A stretch of DNA of 64,000 nt from Dicyema japonicum (GCA_011109175.1 RDEW01000020.1:247273-311272), one strand, 5' to 3'. Positions 1 to 11,714 are shown, counted from the stretch's first letter. Notes: generated from the sequence alone by a model not told the origin. A program made the numbers and translations.

Positions 1-430
1 CTGTCGCTTGCATAACACAGAAACCCTAAAAAATTCATATTTGAATTATGTATAATAAAATTTGGATAGCTTTTAACTAAGGATTTATTTATAGTAGTAA
101 TATATTAATATCAAAAATAAAAAGAGAATTTATGGATAAAAATTACAATCAATTTAATTAGTGTTCGAACATTGTATTCTGTCAAAAACAACCGATGCTC
201 TAATTCATCCTAACCATTCAAGAAATTGACTTTAACCAAATCCATAATAGAAAATAAGAGAATGTAAAAAACATATCTAATTATTGTTGAATTTTTTTAA
301 TTCGGGTCTTTGATATTTTCTGTTTGTTTTTTGTAGAATCTTCGACTATGAGAGAGTGCAATTGCTCTTTAATCACTTGGTATTCTCTCTCAAAAAAACT
401 CTCCAATGGGAATTTTCTTGTCAGTCGATT
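1..430. other. AT-rich non-coding stretch, nothing recognised
   Basis: No convincing coding sequence on either strand. The left edge of the integrase remnant that follows may extend into the last part of this stretch. Confidence 0.4.
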
Positions 431-1240
431 GTTATCAAAGTCTCTTTTTGTACGTATAAAGTCCCAATATTTATATCTTCCTTTCTGAAATTTTTATTGG
501 CGTTTTCTTTTGTTTTGTTCTTATATTTCTCCAAATGTACCTCCTTACTACATTCCTCAGTTGACTCATCTGACAGTTTCAAGTCAGATACTTCACCAAT
601 TGAAACTTGGCACGAAATAATTTAAACGGCGATTTTCCCGTCGCACGATGGCAAGACACAATTACATTTGTAAACGGTTTTTTTAATATTAACCCACTTT
701 GTTGATCTTGTTTCGATAGTGTTTTTGCTAACAAATGTTTAAGCGTTTGGTTATACGTTCGACTTGACCCTGTAATTTAGGATTTCTAGGCCTTCCGTGA
801 ATTGAGTTGACTTTCCAATCGCTGAGAAAATTAGTCATAATTGAATTACGGAATTCTTTTCCGTTATCAGTATGTAATGACACTGGTGGACCAACCGTCA
901 AAAAAAGATGTTCCAATGAAGTTTTTACATTTTCCGCCGTTTTATTAAAAGCGGAAATGCCGAGGCATACTTGGAAAAACAATCGATCACTGTTAAAATC
1001 CATTTGAATTCATTATTTTTCGAAAATATCTTCTAAGATCGAAGCAATCAGCCATAAATCGTTCATAATTTTTAGAAACAGTGAGCATTTTAATTTCTTC
1101 AGATGTGATTAGAGAATTAAAATTTGAGCAGGAATCGCAATTTAATATAAATCTGCGAATGATTAAAAACTCAACCCACAGTGATTTGAAAAATTGTTTC
1201 TTCATACGAAGTATGCAATTTTCAACAATAATATAAACGT
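430..1240 (-). pseudogene. Decayed Ty3/KRBA2-type retroviral-like integrase domain
   Basis: Read on the minus strand from about 1240 down, the order is: an HHCC-like zinc segment ending in CDSCSNF; MADCFDLRRYF, containing the first catalytic Asp; a piece in a second frame reading WILTVIDCFSKYASAF; then HTDNGKEF (second Asp) and GQVERITKRLN (Glu), and in a third frame HRATGKSPFKLF. This is the order of a DDE integrase core of the Ty3/Gypsy, Ginger or KRBA2-like type. At least three frame changes and stops separate the pieces, near 1000, 960, 720 and 640, so it cannot encode an integrase. No protease or RT lies beside it. It may be a Gypsy relic or a Ginger-type DNA transposon. Confidence 0.7.
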
Positions 1241-1330
1241 GGGAGATACAGTGACAAGTCTCTCTGAACATCAGAATCAGTTATGAGTATAGTTGATTAA
1301 AAACTCAACCCACAGTGATTAGAAAAATTG
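1161..1330. repeat. 36-bp direct repeat flanking a 98-bp spacer; interspersed repeat family
   Basis: Positions 1161-1196 and 1295-1330 are the same 36-mer with one mismatch (core GATTAAAAACTCAACCCACA). The spacer, containing CATACGAAGTATGCAATTTTC, recurs in rearranged form near 3455-3570 and 4090-4145, so this is a dispersed repeat and not a local accident. The motif around CATAC/GTATG is a short inverted repeat, which would fit a non-autonomous DNA transposon. No transposase is attached. Confidence 0.55.
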
Positions 1331-1364
1331 AGGAATTGACGGACAAGCCCAGACCACCCAGTAA

Positions 1365-2990
1365 ATGGAGGGGCAGATCTGTGCCAAGATTGCTTGGAGA
1401 CAGACTGAGCTGGAAGCACTGGAGGGGCACATAAGTAGTGTGGCAAGAGGGGTTAAAGGAAAAGCACCGCCTATAGTAAAGGGGCTAATTAGTAAACTAC
1501 GTGTTCCCAACTGGGACCTCAAAGAGTTGAGTAGGGCAAAGGTGGAGTTAGAGGGGGCAATAATGGTGTATAAGAGGAAACTCTATACACATGAAAGTCG
1601 GTGTAAGAGAAGAGAGAAAATAATCTTTTTGAGTTTAATCGCAGATTGTTTTACCGTCGCCTACATGAAAATAGCCATAGTGTATATTCCCAGCAGGACG
1701 CGGAAATGCTTTCCACATTAGGTAGTATGTGGGAGGCTAAACCACCCAGAGGAAATGCGTGGAATGTCCCGTATAGCGCCGCTCATTTCTTAGCGGAATC
1801 TTGCAGAATTTTCGATTTCGCAAAAAATTTGAGGCGGTAGTGAGACATCTCCCTGATTGGAAACGACCGGGGTCGATAAAGTTATAATTTCTTTATCAAA
1901 AGATGCACTTCATTGAACGAGTCTATGTGTCGTGTATTACAGAAAAGCATCACTAACCCGGAAACGATTCCTGATTGGGCATGCACAGGGACAACTTATT
2001 TGACCCCAAAGCTGGACAACCCCCAGTCTGCTGCAGATTATCGACCGATAACCTGCATGCCAACCCTGTATAAGCTGATGACCAAATTGGTGGCTAATGA
2101 GGTCAGGAGCTTTGTAGAAGCAAATGGGATTCTCTCCGATAATCAGTTGGGTATTGTGCAAATTGTCAGGGGGCAAAAGAGCAGGCTTTGATCAACAAGT
2201 GCCTTTCTGTGTCTCACGGAAACTCACTTTTGTCTATGTGGGTGGATGTGAAGAAGGCTTACGATTCAGTTGATCATTCTTACCTTGTCGAGTGCCTACA
2301 CAGTCTGTGTATGCCTGTGTGGTTCATCAGCTTTGTAGTGGCTGTGATGAATAGGTGGAGTATTCATCTGAACTATAATAGGCACCGGATAAGCGAGGTA
2401 AAACTCAAGAGGGGATCCATCAGAGGGATAGCATGTCTCCGCTGCTCTTTGTTTTCTGTTTGGAGCCATTGAGTCGCCGCCTCAATGACCGGTTTGAGCA
2501 AATACCAGTTCATTGTGAAGGGGTCTGTTTCAGTACAAATCACCTTCTTTTTATCGATGACCTGAAAATGTATGCTCGAACAGCCGAGGAGCTCTACTCC
2601 ATGGGGGTCTGTGCCAGGGAATTCTTTGAGAGTATAGGACTAGATTTGAATTATTCAAAGTTTGCGACTAACACGCAAGTATGTAGCGAGTTGGTAATAG
2701 TCCTAGAGGAACACGAAGGATATAAGTATCTGGGTGTTACCGAATCTCCAAAGTCCCTTATAATGACTGAGACAAAGCGACAAATTACTGAAGGCATCCG
2801 TAAAAGAGCAGCGTTATTGTGTAAGACGTCTCTAAATGCAAGGAATTTGTTCCTAGCATTAAATGAGTATGCTGTCTCGCTGCTAAACTATTACATAGGT
2901 GTTGTGGAGCCCAAGGAATGTACCAGCCTCGCTGCTAAACTATTACATAGGTGTTGTATATTACATATTTTACATAATGCAGGCGGATTT
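1365..2990 (+). pseudogene. R4/NeSL-like LINE reverse transcriptase, frameshifted
   Basis: Collinear pieces in three frames give a non-LTR RT of the RLE-bearing (R2/R4/NeSL/Hero) group. They are: a pre-RT linker with YRRLHENS; PDWACTGTTYLTPK and ADYRPITCMPTLYKLMTKL (1913-2165); EQALINKCL and WVDVKKAYDSVDHSYL (2170-2430); and MSPLLFVFCLEPLSRRLN, HLLFIDDLKMYA and GYKYLGV (2433-2990). The FIDD catalytic motif is intact. Frame changes occur near 1640-1650, 1840-1910, about 2165 and about 2430. The 3' end has a 30-bp duplication (2876-2905 and 2928-2957). The terminal endonuclease domain was not found, so the copy is 3'-truncated or the end has been lost. A deleted relative lies at 44975-45090. 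Confidence 0.75.
2876..2957. repeat. 30-bp tandem-type duplication inside LINE RT tail
   Basis: The 30-mer at 2876-2905 (starting CTCGCTGCTAAACTATTACA) recurs exactly at 2928-2957. The second copy runs out of coding similarity, so the duplication probably arose during decay or 5'-truncated reinsertion. Confidence 0.8.
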
Positions 2991-3809
2991 TAACTGTGCT
3001 TTTTCTTTCTGTTTGTTCGTACAATAAACTTTTTATGGTAAAAATTTTTTACATATTAAATTAAATATTAACTATTGTTTTTAAATTAAATATTTTTTGT
3101 ATTAAATTTTAATTAATATTGCTTGTGATGTCTGGAAAATGTGTTAAAAGAAGTAGAAAAATTATTATAAATTCTGAGAAGCTTCATGTTTTTTCAGCTG
3201 ATGGAGACATTCGGAGTCATTAAGACATTCAAGACGTTATTAAATAAATTCTAATTTATTGAAAAATTGAACTCGGAAAGTCATCAACCGAGGCATGTAA
3301 AAAAATAGTTTATTTACGAATAAAAATGACAATGAAGTAAACTATAAGAAATTTTTATGGATTACAGCCAATGTAGGTATTTACAATCGGACAATGGTAG
3401 AGCTCAATAATTTTCATGACAGAGAAAAGAACAACAAAATGGCGATATGATTAAGAAAATATAAACGTGACAAGTCCCTCAACATCAAAATCAGTTATGA
3501 GTATGATGGCCGAATAATGTCTTACTTTTTAAAATGGTCAAAATAAGCATGTGTTGATTAAAAACTCAACCATTTTCTTATAATCAATGGGAAATTGTAC
3601 AAAAGGGAGATAAAAAAAATCACAAACTTGTCAGCATATCACATGACAGAATGGAGAAATCATCTCAAAGTAGTGAATGGAAAAGCGAATCAGAGATCTT
3701 TGCAAGCATAAATCTACCCAATACATGTGACGACCATTAAAAAGCTCGAACCATATACGAAACCTATTAACACAGGAAAAATATCCAAGAACTAAACAAC
3801 CTTATTAAG
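2991..3809. other. AT-rich intergenic stretch with repeat fragments
   Basis: Mostly featureless AT-rich DNA. A short open stretch from 3128 (MSGKCVKRSRKIIINSE) looks like the start of a transposon-type ORF but stops after about 30 codons. A degraded copy of the 1.2-kb repeat lies at about 3455-3570. Confidence 0.4.
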
Positions 3810-4060
3810 TTTTATGTCGAATCAGCCACAAAAAATTCCTGAAAGCCAGCCCTTTCTCTTCGACCACGAAGTCAAAAAGATCTTGATTATATTGTTTAAC
3901 ACATTCCGATATTTGGAATCTAATCAAAAATACAAAATCTTCCCTCTCCTGCGGTCCTGATTTGATTCCGACTATTCTGCTCAAACATCTTCGCCCAATT
4001 GGAATAGAAGCGGTCTGGAACAGATTCACGAAAAACACATTGCGGACATAAAACTCTTGA
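3810..4060 (+). pseudogene. APE-type LINE reverse transcriptase fragment
   Basis: The plus strand reads SSLSCGPDLIPTILLKHLRPIG, the RT block that precedes the palm in CR1/Jockey-like elements. It closely resembles the 59.8-kb copy (CAPDSIPAILLKHLGPI). Frames are broken upstream, around 3810-3890. It is an isolated fragment. Confidence 0.6.
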
Positions 4061-4429
4061 GAGGATTTGTAAGAAAAGACTTTTATCATCCAACGAACAG
4101 TTATTAGAAAAATTGTTTCATCATTCGAAGTATGCAATTTTCAACAACTTTGAAAACTGAAAACATAAAGACCATTTGAACAGAATATATTCCATCAGTT
4201 CTAAATTCAGCATATTTGCAGATGAACAATGGAAGGATTTTTAATCAATAAAATTGATTTTTTCAATTGGGAATTCGGTATTTTAGTAAATATTTCAAGG
4301 TACAAGTTTTAAACAATTATGGACTAATCTTTTGCTATGTTGGGCATATTTGAATCTCCATATAGAGAACCAAGAGAAATTACTTAAATTATGTCGAACT
4401 AAATTAACTTTGACTGTAGAACTTATCCC

Positions 4430-5050
4430 AAGAATCCCTCAATCCTTGGAGTTCCACTTTGGCGTTCTAGTCACCCGCAATGAAAAGAAGAGTAGAATAA
4501 TTCAAGCACGCAACGGTCCGGGGACGACGAACTATTTAGAATACGTCCAGTTCTTCCGGATCCTTCAAAACACGACCACTATACGTTGACAATAGACATT
4601 AATCAACGAGATCCTTTGGGTAATTGATCACTGAGTCTCCAGAAACAGTATAGCCCATCAACTTCTTATGAACCGCGAACCTTTGTCCATAGTGTCTACG
4701 GTCAGCAGGAAGTGAAATTAGTCTGTAATCTTATTCATCAAGGCCGTCTTTGAATTTCGTCTCTTGAAGGCAACATATTGATTTTCCTTACATAGTCAAG
4801 TCTTGACAAGCCTATTCGGCTGGTCGTTGAGAACTTTGGCTTTGAAGATAAGAATAATTTGCACATTATAGCCATCCAAGCGTGAATCAAATATAGGTGC
4901 AAATTGAGAGGCGGCACAGTGTTTTCGATAGCGCTTTAAAAGTCATCCAGTTCAGACAGATCTTTCGCCACTCTCCCACAATGTGGCGCATAAGACTGCC
5001 AAGAGTACAGCAATTTTGCAAAAATGCTATTTTCAGGTAAGGGTCATTTC
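4430..5050 (-). pseudogene. Two scrambled RTE-like endonuclease fragments
   Basis: On the minus strand, about 4930-5010 reads SYAPHCGRVAKDLSELDDF. Downstream on that strand, about 4430-4800 reads QETKFKDGLDE, HYGQRFAVH, GRVLKDPEELDVF and GDxNAKV. These are AP-endonuclease blocks like those of the RTE-type copy at 30.4-31.25 kb. The YAPH block should follow QETK but precedes it here, so two truncated copies lie end to end or the locus is rearranged. Stops are frequent. Confidence 0.55.
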
Positions 5051-5147
5051 TATTGATCTCGTGAGACTTTGGAGGGCCAGTGACTCTTATTATTATTACC
5101 CCCAGGATCACTGGGTCAAAGAGAAAGAAATAAAAGTTCTCATCTAA

Positions 5148-7943
5148 CTAAGTGATCCCAGACCGACAAAGGTGAGGACGAGTCCGGCGGGGTCGAGAAT
5201 CCTGAACAGCTCTTCTCATAGGACATGGCATCGGCTCACAATTTCTGTATGATTGTAGATAATTCGATAGTATTTGGAATAGAGGGCAGCTCGGTAGAAC
5301 AGCCTCCTTTAATAGTTTCCGTTGTATTTTAATTAAAAAATTTTCAATAGGTTGGATGTTGTGATCTGGTCCAATTAACCTTATTGCAGTTTCCTCGATT
5401 GCAGATAACTTCAATGTGGAAGATCGTGACATTTGCATTGCCCATGAAGGACTTGCATACGTCATCGTTGGTCGGATGAATTGTTTGTAAATCGTGGCAA
5501 GGATCCCAGTTTGATCTCTAAATATTTTTGAGAGCACTTTTAAAATTCTCATTTTTTCAGAGCAGAAGTTACTCTGTTTTCAACATGCCGGATAAAGGTG
5601 AGTCCCTGATCAAAGGTTACTCCCAGAATCTTCGGTGTTTTGTTAATAGAGATAGCTTCGTTCTTCATAAAGACTTTTGGTTCGATACAGAGCTGTCTTT
5701 TGTAGGTGGTAAACAGTGTGACAAAGGACTTTGCTGCTGATGTGTCAAGTCTCCGCTTCGAGAGCCATAGTTCCAAGTTATCGAGCATTTGTTGAGCCAA
5801 CTGAGTCGCTGATTGAATGTTTCTGTCCTCGGAGGCAAGAATGATATCGTCGGCATATGAGAGGATTAGACAGTTTTCATTACAGGTTTGTGGCATGTCG
5901 TTTATGTAGAGATTGAAGAGTTGGGGTGATAGTGGGGAACCTTGAGGGACTCCATTTGGGAAATAGCGAGATCTTGATTTGATGTTGTTTCAGAGCACTT
6001 GTGCTCGTCTTCCATTTAGGAAGTTTCCAAGCCAAAGTTTCAGGTTCGGATGGATGTTGGTTTCGTATATTTTCTTTGTTAGGAGTTTCCTAGGGACTGA
6101 GTCGAACGCTTTTGTGATGTCCACGGATATAAGTACTGTCCTCTGATGGGGTTTGGAAGAGTTAAATCCTTCCGCAATGAATTGTGTGAGAGGTTGTAAG
6201 GTGTGTTGTCGTCGAATGATTGTCCCGGAATCCGTGCTGGGTCGGTGGTATTGAGATTGAGTCTTGTATTTTTTCCAAAACAAGCCTTTCAAGGATCCTT
6301 GAGACCGGACTTAGAATAGATATTGGGCGATAGGAAGATGGTTCATCTATTGGTTTGTTGGGTTTTCGGATAGGTCTGATTAGAGACTTCTTCCATATTT
6401 CAGGGATTGTATTTGTGTTAATGGATAGGTTGAATATATAGGCTAATAGTTCCAGGGCTCGATGGCCTAGGTGCTTCAGTTCACATGTGGTTATGTTGTC
6501 TGGTCCTTTGGCCTCTGAGTTGTTGGCCTTAGATATGGCTCTGCGAACATCCTGACTAGTAAATAGGATCCAGTCATCGGAGCGTTTCGGTTCAATCTTT
6601 TTCAGGAATACTTGGTGTTCTTTTGAAAACTTCCTGTAGGATATAGATGTGTAATATTTTATCAGAGTGTCTGGTTTTATGTAGACTTCGACTTTTCTCT
6701 CTGGGGAGGGTCTTTTGATGTTTTTGATCCACTTCCACACTCTTTGCATTGGGGGGTTTTTGTAGAGAGCTTTCGATAGTCTCGTCCATCTATTTGCATT
6801 TTCTGTCTTTATGTTGTTGTCGATCTCTCTGTTCAATTCTCGTATTTTCCTGATGTTCTCTTCTGTTGGCGATTTTACCATCTTTAGATTGTTTCGTTCT
6901 CCGATCAGATGTTTCGTCGTTGTGTTAAAACGTTTTGATGACGTTGGTTGTCTCCCCATAGGAATGTACTTCTTTTTCGCATCGTTTATAATGGAGTTGA
7001 ACCATTTCACTAATTGTTCGACGGAGGGAAAAGTGGGGAAATTTAATAGTCCAATACAATTATCGACGTATTCCTTGAATCCTTTCCAATTCGCAAGGCT
7101 GTAGTTAGTTATTGTTGGGCATTGTCCTTTTATCCGTGACCTTGTTTTGACCTCCAAAAATATTGGGTTGTGGTCACTACTGGTGTCATACTTCACTGAC
7201 CAGTCAATAAGTGGGGCCAAGGACGGTGATGACAATGAGATGTCGATAGAAGAAGGTTTATCATTACGTCGAGTAGGTGTTCTTGTATGAGATGCAGGAT
7301 CGTTGAGTATACATAGGCTGTGGAGGTCCTCAATTATCATCTTCCCTCTTTTGTCGTAGGTTTGTCCTGTCAGCCACAGTGGGTGCTTCGCATTGAAGTC
7401 ACCACAGATAATCACATCCTTTAGTGACGCGAGAGGAGTGAGTCTGGGGGCACTGGACGAGCAGGAACTCAGTGGTGGGAGATATGCGTTGACAATTGTT
7501 ATTGATAGTCTTGGGAATCGTATTTTGGTAACCAAAAGTTCGAGATTTCCATATCCTTTAAGCATAGTGTAAGCACTGTTGGTTATGTCCTCAAACGGAA
7601 TGCCGTTGCGGATAACTGTGAGAAGACCCCCACCAAGTTTGCCAATTCTGTCACGGCGAATTACTGTGAATCCCGGAAATACTGGTGTTGAATTCTTTGG
7701 AGAAAGTTTAGACTCTTGAATTAGCAACAGATCAATGTGATTTTCTTTCACAAATGTCCGAAGTTCGAGTATTTTGTTCTTGATTCCATTTATGTTCAGT
7801 TGGACTATTCTGGCTGGTCCAGGGTTTGCCTCAACGTCCCCGCAGCGGCGCAGGCCTTCCTTATTGGTCCACCCGTGAAGATAGGGGAAAGTGTGGTTCT
7901 TTTTTTTCAAATGCCACCACGTCGTCGGCGAGCCACATGACAT
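5148..7943 (-). pseudogene. LINE A polyprotein (2A-like motif, AP endonuclease, reverse transcriptase)
   Basis: The first 593 codons (7943 to 6162) hold a 43-residue leader ending in GDVEANPGP. An exonuclease-endonuclease-phosphatase domain follows, with LNINGIKNK, QESKLSP, CGDFNAKHPLW and SSDHNPIF, then the RT start (GPDNITTCELKHLG, SYRPISILSP, QHGFRDNHSTTTHL). The frame changes near 6190 and continues with QFIAEGF and SVDITKAFDSVPRK. It then crosses one in-frame TGA near 5993 into PNGVPQGSPLSPQLFNLYIND and LSYADDIILA. A one-base loss in an A-run near 5551 shifts to the last frame, which holds the connection region and stops at 5148. Three lesions in about 930 codons and an intact YADD indicate recent insertion. 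The clade (CR1/L2/Jockey) is judged from motif style only. Confidence 0.85.
7815..7841 (-). other. 2A-like ribosome-skipping motif in LINE A
   Basis: Codons 35-43 of the LINE A frame read GDVEANPGP, a full match to the D-x-E-x-N-P-G-P 2A consensus. It sits directly before the endonuclease start (ARIVQLNINGIKNK). By family knowledge such motifs make the ribosome skip a peptide bond between G and P, and are known in some non-LTR retrotransposons. Activity here is inferred. Confidence 0.75.
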
Positions 7944-8418
7944 TATTTATGATTAAGCCAATAAATCAGCTACTCTTAAGTCGTATTTGAATTACGCCAA
8001 TCTTTTCACTACACGCCAAATATGGAGAATGTAAAATGCCATTCTTGAATGGATAGCGAATCCAACTCAAATAGTATTGAATCATTGGGTAGACATATCA
8101 ATCGATATTTTCCATATACAATTACATCACGTACGGCGTCGTAATTTTCGAAATAGTATTTAACTGCAGCGAGCCAACTACCCCATAGAAAATTTATTCA
8201 AGTGAATACCCTGTGGTAGAAACATCTAGAGGACATCCGATAACTCTGCAAAAGATATCAGTCGATCATTCTGAATTTCAAATTCGTCTTTGAATCGCAG
8301 AGCATATCATCGATTTGTTATATATTTATTGTTCTTTAATATGACAGTTAATCAAACGCGTTTATGTTAATTAATTGATTTATTATGGCTTAAAAATTTA
8401 TAGCATTTATTATTTTTA
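7944..8418. other. Intergenic, nothing recognised
   Basis: Probably the remaining 5' leader of LINE A followed by unique AT-rich DNA. No coding or repeat match to the rest of the window was noticed. Confidence 0.35.
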
Positions 8419-8725
8419 TTATTGAACCAGAAAACCACCGTCATATCCAAAATAAACAAAATTCAAGTAATCCCAACCTCCCTCAACAGTCTCCGCATAT
8501 TTTCTCGGTGTTCCGACTTCATTACTGCGCATTTCCGATATGGACGGGGTCCGCATAGTCGAATCCTTCGTAGGGGCACTGTTCCAGTCGCCTCTATCAA
8601 ATTTTCTAATTTCTGGGCAGGATTTCCACACTGGAATATTTCCTTAGTAGGTTTGCTGCCTTCTCTTGAATGTTGGCAGATCTGTCCAAATTTCGTTTGC
8701 AGCAAGGTTAGATCCCTAGACATTA
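8419..8725 (-). mobile_element. 5'-truncated CR1-like LINE 3' end
   Basis: The minus strand encodes ENLIEATGTVPLRRIR, GPRPYRKCAV and SEHRENMRRLLREVGIT-stop, then a 3'UTR ending CTGGTTCAATAATAA. The same end, codon for codon, occurs at 62813-63080 (minus), and a degenerate one at 16590-16735 (plus). Only the last 80 or so codons are present, as expected of 5'-truncated LINE insertion. Confidence 0.75.
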
Positions 8726-9679
8726 CATGCGTATCTTATTGTAGCCTCGATGAACTGTTTGTATATGACATCCAGTCAACTCGGATATTTTTTGTCTCTT
8801 AGGTTTCGCAAGAACGCCTTCAGGAAATTGATTTTTCTCGTACAAGTCAATAACATCTTTTCGACATGTTTTGTAAAGGTTAAGGTGTCACACAACTCAA
8901 TATCAGCCATCCATATCTATCCTTAAGCGTTTCATCAATTGCATATATCTTTCATGTTTGTTGGATATGGTTTCTCAAACCATCTTTTACCCTATTGTTT
9001 GAGACACATAAGACCTCTTTGTCTACTGTATCATTCTACAAAGTTAGAAAATTATTCGAAAGCAGATTGATTTGGTTTCAAGAGTATGTGGACGACAGTC
9101 TATCCGATTTAGATGTGAAAAGTTTTTCAATTGAAAGGTGACAAAGATGGTGTAGTCAGTGATTTCAGATGGTGATAGGATCTTTTTTCCTTTATTCCTA
9201 TACAGCAACTTTTACCCGAGGTTGTCTTCACGGGCTTTGGCGTTAATAAAAAACGAGATGTTTTGAGGAAGAACCTGATGAAATTTGAAGACTCTATCAT
9301 CTTTAAGTTTCTACAATTCAAGAATATTGTTACTAATTTGAGTCAATTACAGGCAAAAGTAGTACAGTTTCGTGTAAGATTGCCCGAGGTTGTCTTCAAT
9401 CTTCCATATTTTTGATAAATTTTTCAATACTTTCAGTTTCTTCTGTTAATGGTACGAGGTACCGGACCAATTATTATTGATTCTAAAAGAAACTTTCTCC
9501 TGGCCAGTACCTCCAGTGAATATCATAGACCTGTGGAAGCGTCCAACACTAGTTGCTGGACGCCTGAGGAAAGCCTGTCTCCTAAAAGGTAGCAAGGTCG
9601 GGGCATTTCACAAGAATGTATTCTAACTGTGGTGATATGTTATGTTGTCCAATTTAGTCGTGTCCGACCCTTGGAGATC
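8726..9679. other. No gene recognised
   Basis: Possibly the diverged 3' remnant of the RT fragment that follows (it would be downstream on the minus strand), but no motif is preserved. A minus-strand open frame at 9127-9321 has no recognisable family. Confidence 0.3.
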
Positions 9680-10260
9680 TCATGAACGAGTTTCCTCCAC
9701 TCTCCCGATCCGTTGCAATTTGGAGTAGCCTTGATATAGGCATTCCCGTGACGTCTTCCACCGTGGATAGCCACGAGTGTGGTGATAAACAAAGATATCA
9801 AGTGTCACACCCAAGATCCTTTGACATTTGTCGAAAGGGGTGTCAACCCTGTTTAACTTCAAGGTGACTGTCTTCCTTCCCGATTTTTGTCCGATGTAAA
9901 AAGGGACGTGGAAAACTTCACCATTAGCCGACGTTAAGTCTGTCCAGGTTAATTTGTATTCTTTCTGTGGCCTTCTGGATTTCCACATCTCACCGAGCCA
10001 AAACAATATCATCTTCATGAGAAAGTAAAACATCATAATCTGATTGCAGAGTCGGAGATCGGCCAGAAAAGGGTTAAATAGATCAGGGGATAAAATAGAT
10101 CCTTGAAAGAATCCGTAGGTGAAAGACGTGAGATGGATTTCAGCACGTCCCCTTCGTCCACTTGGGAAGTTATGATCCAAAGCTTGAACTTGTAGTGCAA
10201 AGTATGAGGAAATTGATTGTTCTATCAAAATATTTGTCTGTGGGCAAAATTTCATAAAGA
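9680..10260 (-). pseudogene. CR1/Jockey-like LINE RT fragment
   Basis: The minus frame reads VQALDHNFPSGRRGRAEI, GFFQGSILSPDLFNPFLADL and later RILGVTLD. These correspond to the RT blocks around LINE A's NFLNGRRAQVL, GVPQGSPLSPQLFN and KILGVTFD. The catalytic YADD box is destroyed (a Met-rich segment, MMFYFLMKMILF, lies there). It is a single 191-codon open frame, but clearly inactive. Confidence 0.7.
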
Positions 10261-11714
10261 AACCTAAAGAAAATAGAGAACTTGCAATCTAAAGTTATAA
10301 AAGTTTTCCGGGTTCGTGACGGATCCAACCCCTTCGGGTTCCTCTTTGTGAAAAAAGTACGAAATTCCCCTCCTGTTAACGAGAGCAAGGAATGCTTGGG
10401 TTCCCAAGAGGACCACAAACTATTGAAGTAAATTGATAGGCGTACATAAATTATTAATGAGTATTTAAATAATAAAATGGAATAAATAAATGAAATTATT
10501 ATTGAAATTCGCATTAGTAACACAATTGGATTACTTATTGAATTATTCTTTTAATACTTGGGTATTGGTTATTTAATTAAGCAATTTTACTGATTTTATT
10601 GAATACCTTCACTTCACGAAGGGAACGCACCACAAACATTAAAACCGCCTTTTTTTACCGCAGAAAATGAAAACAAGTACAGGTATTAAAACCACCTTAA
10701 ATAATTGGAAACCACCAAGTCGCTTGTGAGGACGAGAGAACTGACTGTGAGTTTTTTTGAAACGTAGAGGAGACTGTAGTGTTCTGGAATCAGCGATTAT
10801 GGATGTAGAAAAATTGTAATAATTTGTGATAAACGAAATTAAAATAACAGAACCTTATGGTGTCTTGATGTTATAATATTAGGGTGTGTCAACTATGGAA
10901 GTGATGAATTTTGTGCCTCTGTGGACTGTGACTCTGATCGTTTGCAAAGATGATAACCTGCAGGAGTACGTGTCAGTCTTGTGATGGTATGAATACTTTA
11001 ACTATTCAGTTTGCGAGGAACTATGAATTTGGTGCAATACTTCCACGATTTGTAGTGATGGGTTAAAACATTATTGTCGGATCATGTCACGTTTGTACAT
11101 AAAACTAATAAAGTTGTAAATTAGTTTAATCCACAAAATAATAAGCGCCACCCGAAATCAAACAGTTGGGTGATCCAAAGTTCCCCCAACTCTTCGCAAT
11201 ATGAGAAGTTTAGGATTGATCCTCTACTCAGTGAAGCTACGACCTATAGATGCGGAGGCAGATTCCTCCACTAAGAAATAAATCCACTTAACCAATCTCT
11301 GTTTTGGGGCAAAGGAAAGTCACATTGAACTAATATCCCAAATAGACTGGCAAGCACGAAAAGATGCTTGTGGAAGCGATGGAAAACCCAGGATGTAAGA
11401 TGGCGCAGCTAATTTTGGGAAATGGTATACAATAACGACAAAAAAATCAGACAATAGAAGATAGATAAGTCCTCGGATGAGCCAACTGACATAAGCAGGT
11501 TACAGATTTTTTTTTGTTGCTTATATGATTCTGTTGCTTTTTGTAAACGAAACAATTTAATATAAATGGAAACTGATTGTGAAGCGAGTAGGAAAATAAA
11601 AAAATCACATTGGCCACTTAACCATAAAATTAGTAATTAAATACAACGAAGGATTCCTTGTAATGCCTAATTAATAAAAAATAGCAATTATAATATAAAA
11701 ATGAGTATAATATA
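10261..11714. other. 1.4-kb stretch without recognisable genes
   Basis: AT-rich with scattered stops. It lies just downstream of the ULK3-like gene (which runs leftwards) and so includes its 3' flank. No repeat shared with the rest of the window was noticed. Confidence 0.4.

Larger units (their letters stand above)
5088..7943 (-). mobile_element. Near full-length CR1/L2-like LINE ('LINE A')
   Basis: Reading on the minus strand, the element has a leader, a 2A-like motif, an AP endonuclease, an RT, an RT-connection region ending in GIT-stop, a short 3'UTR and a TAA-repeat tail at about 5088-5098. The 3' end from about 5088 to 5350 is repeated on the plus strand at 13110-13424 and more weakly at 55700-55775. 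This is the best preserved retroelement in the window. Confidence 0.85.

Noticed and set aside
6811-7104. Plus-strand 97-codon open frame
   Set aside because: Antisense shadow of the LINE A endonuclease-RT frame.
9541-9580. GCGTCC...GGACGC inverted repeat as a terminator or MITE
   Set aside because: Only a 6-bp stem with no T-run, target duplication or further copies.
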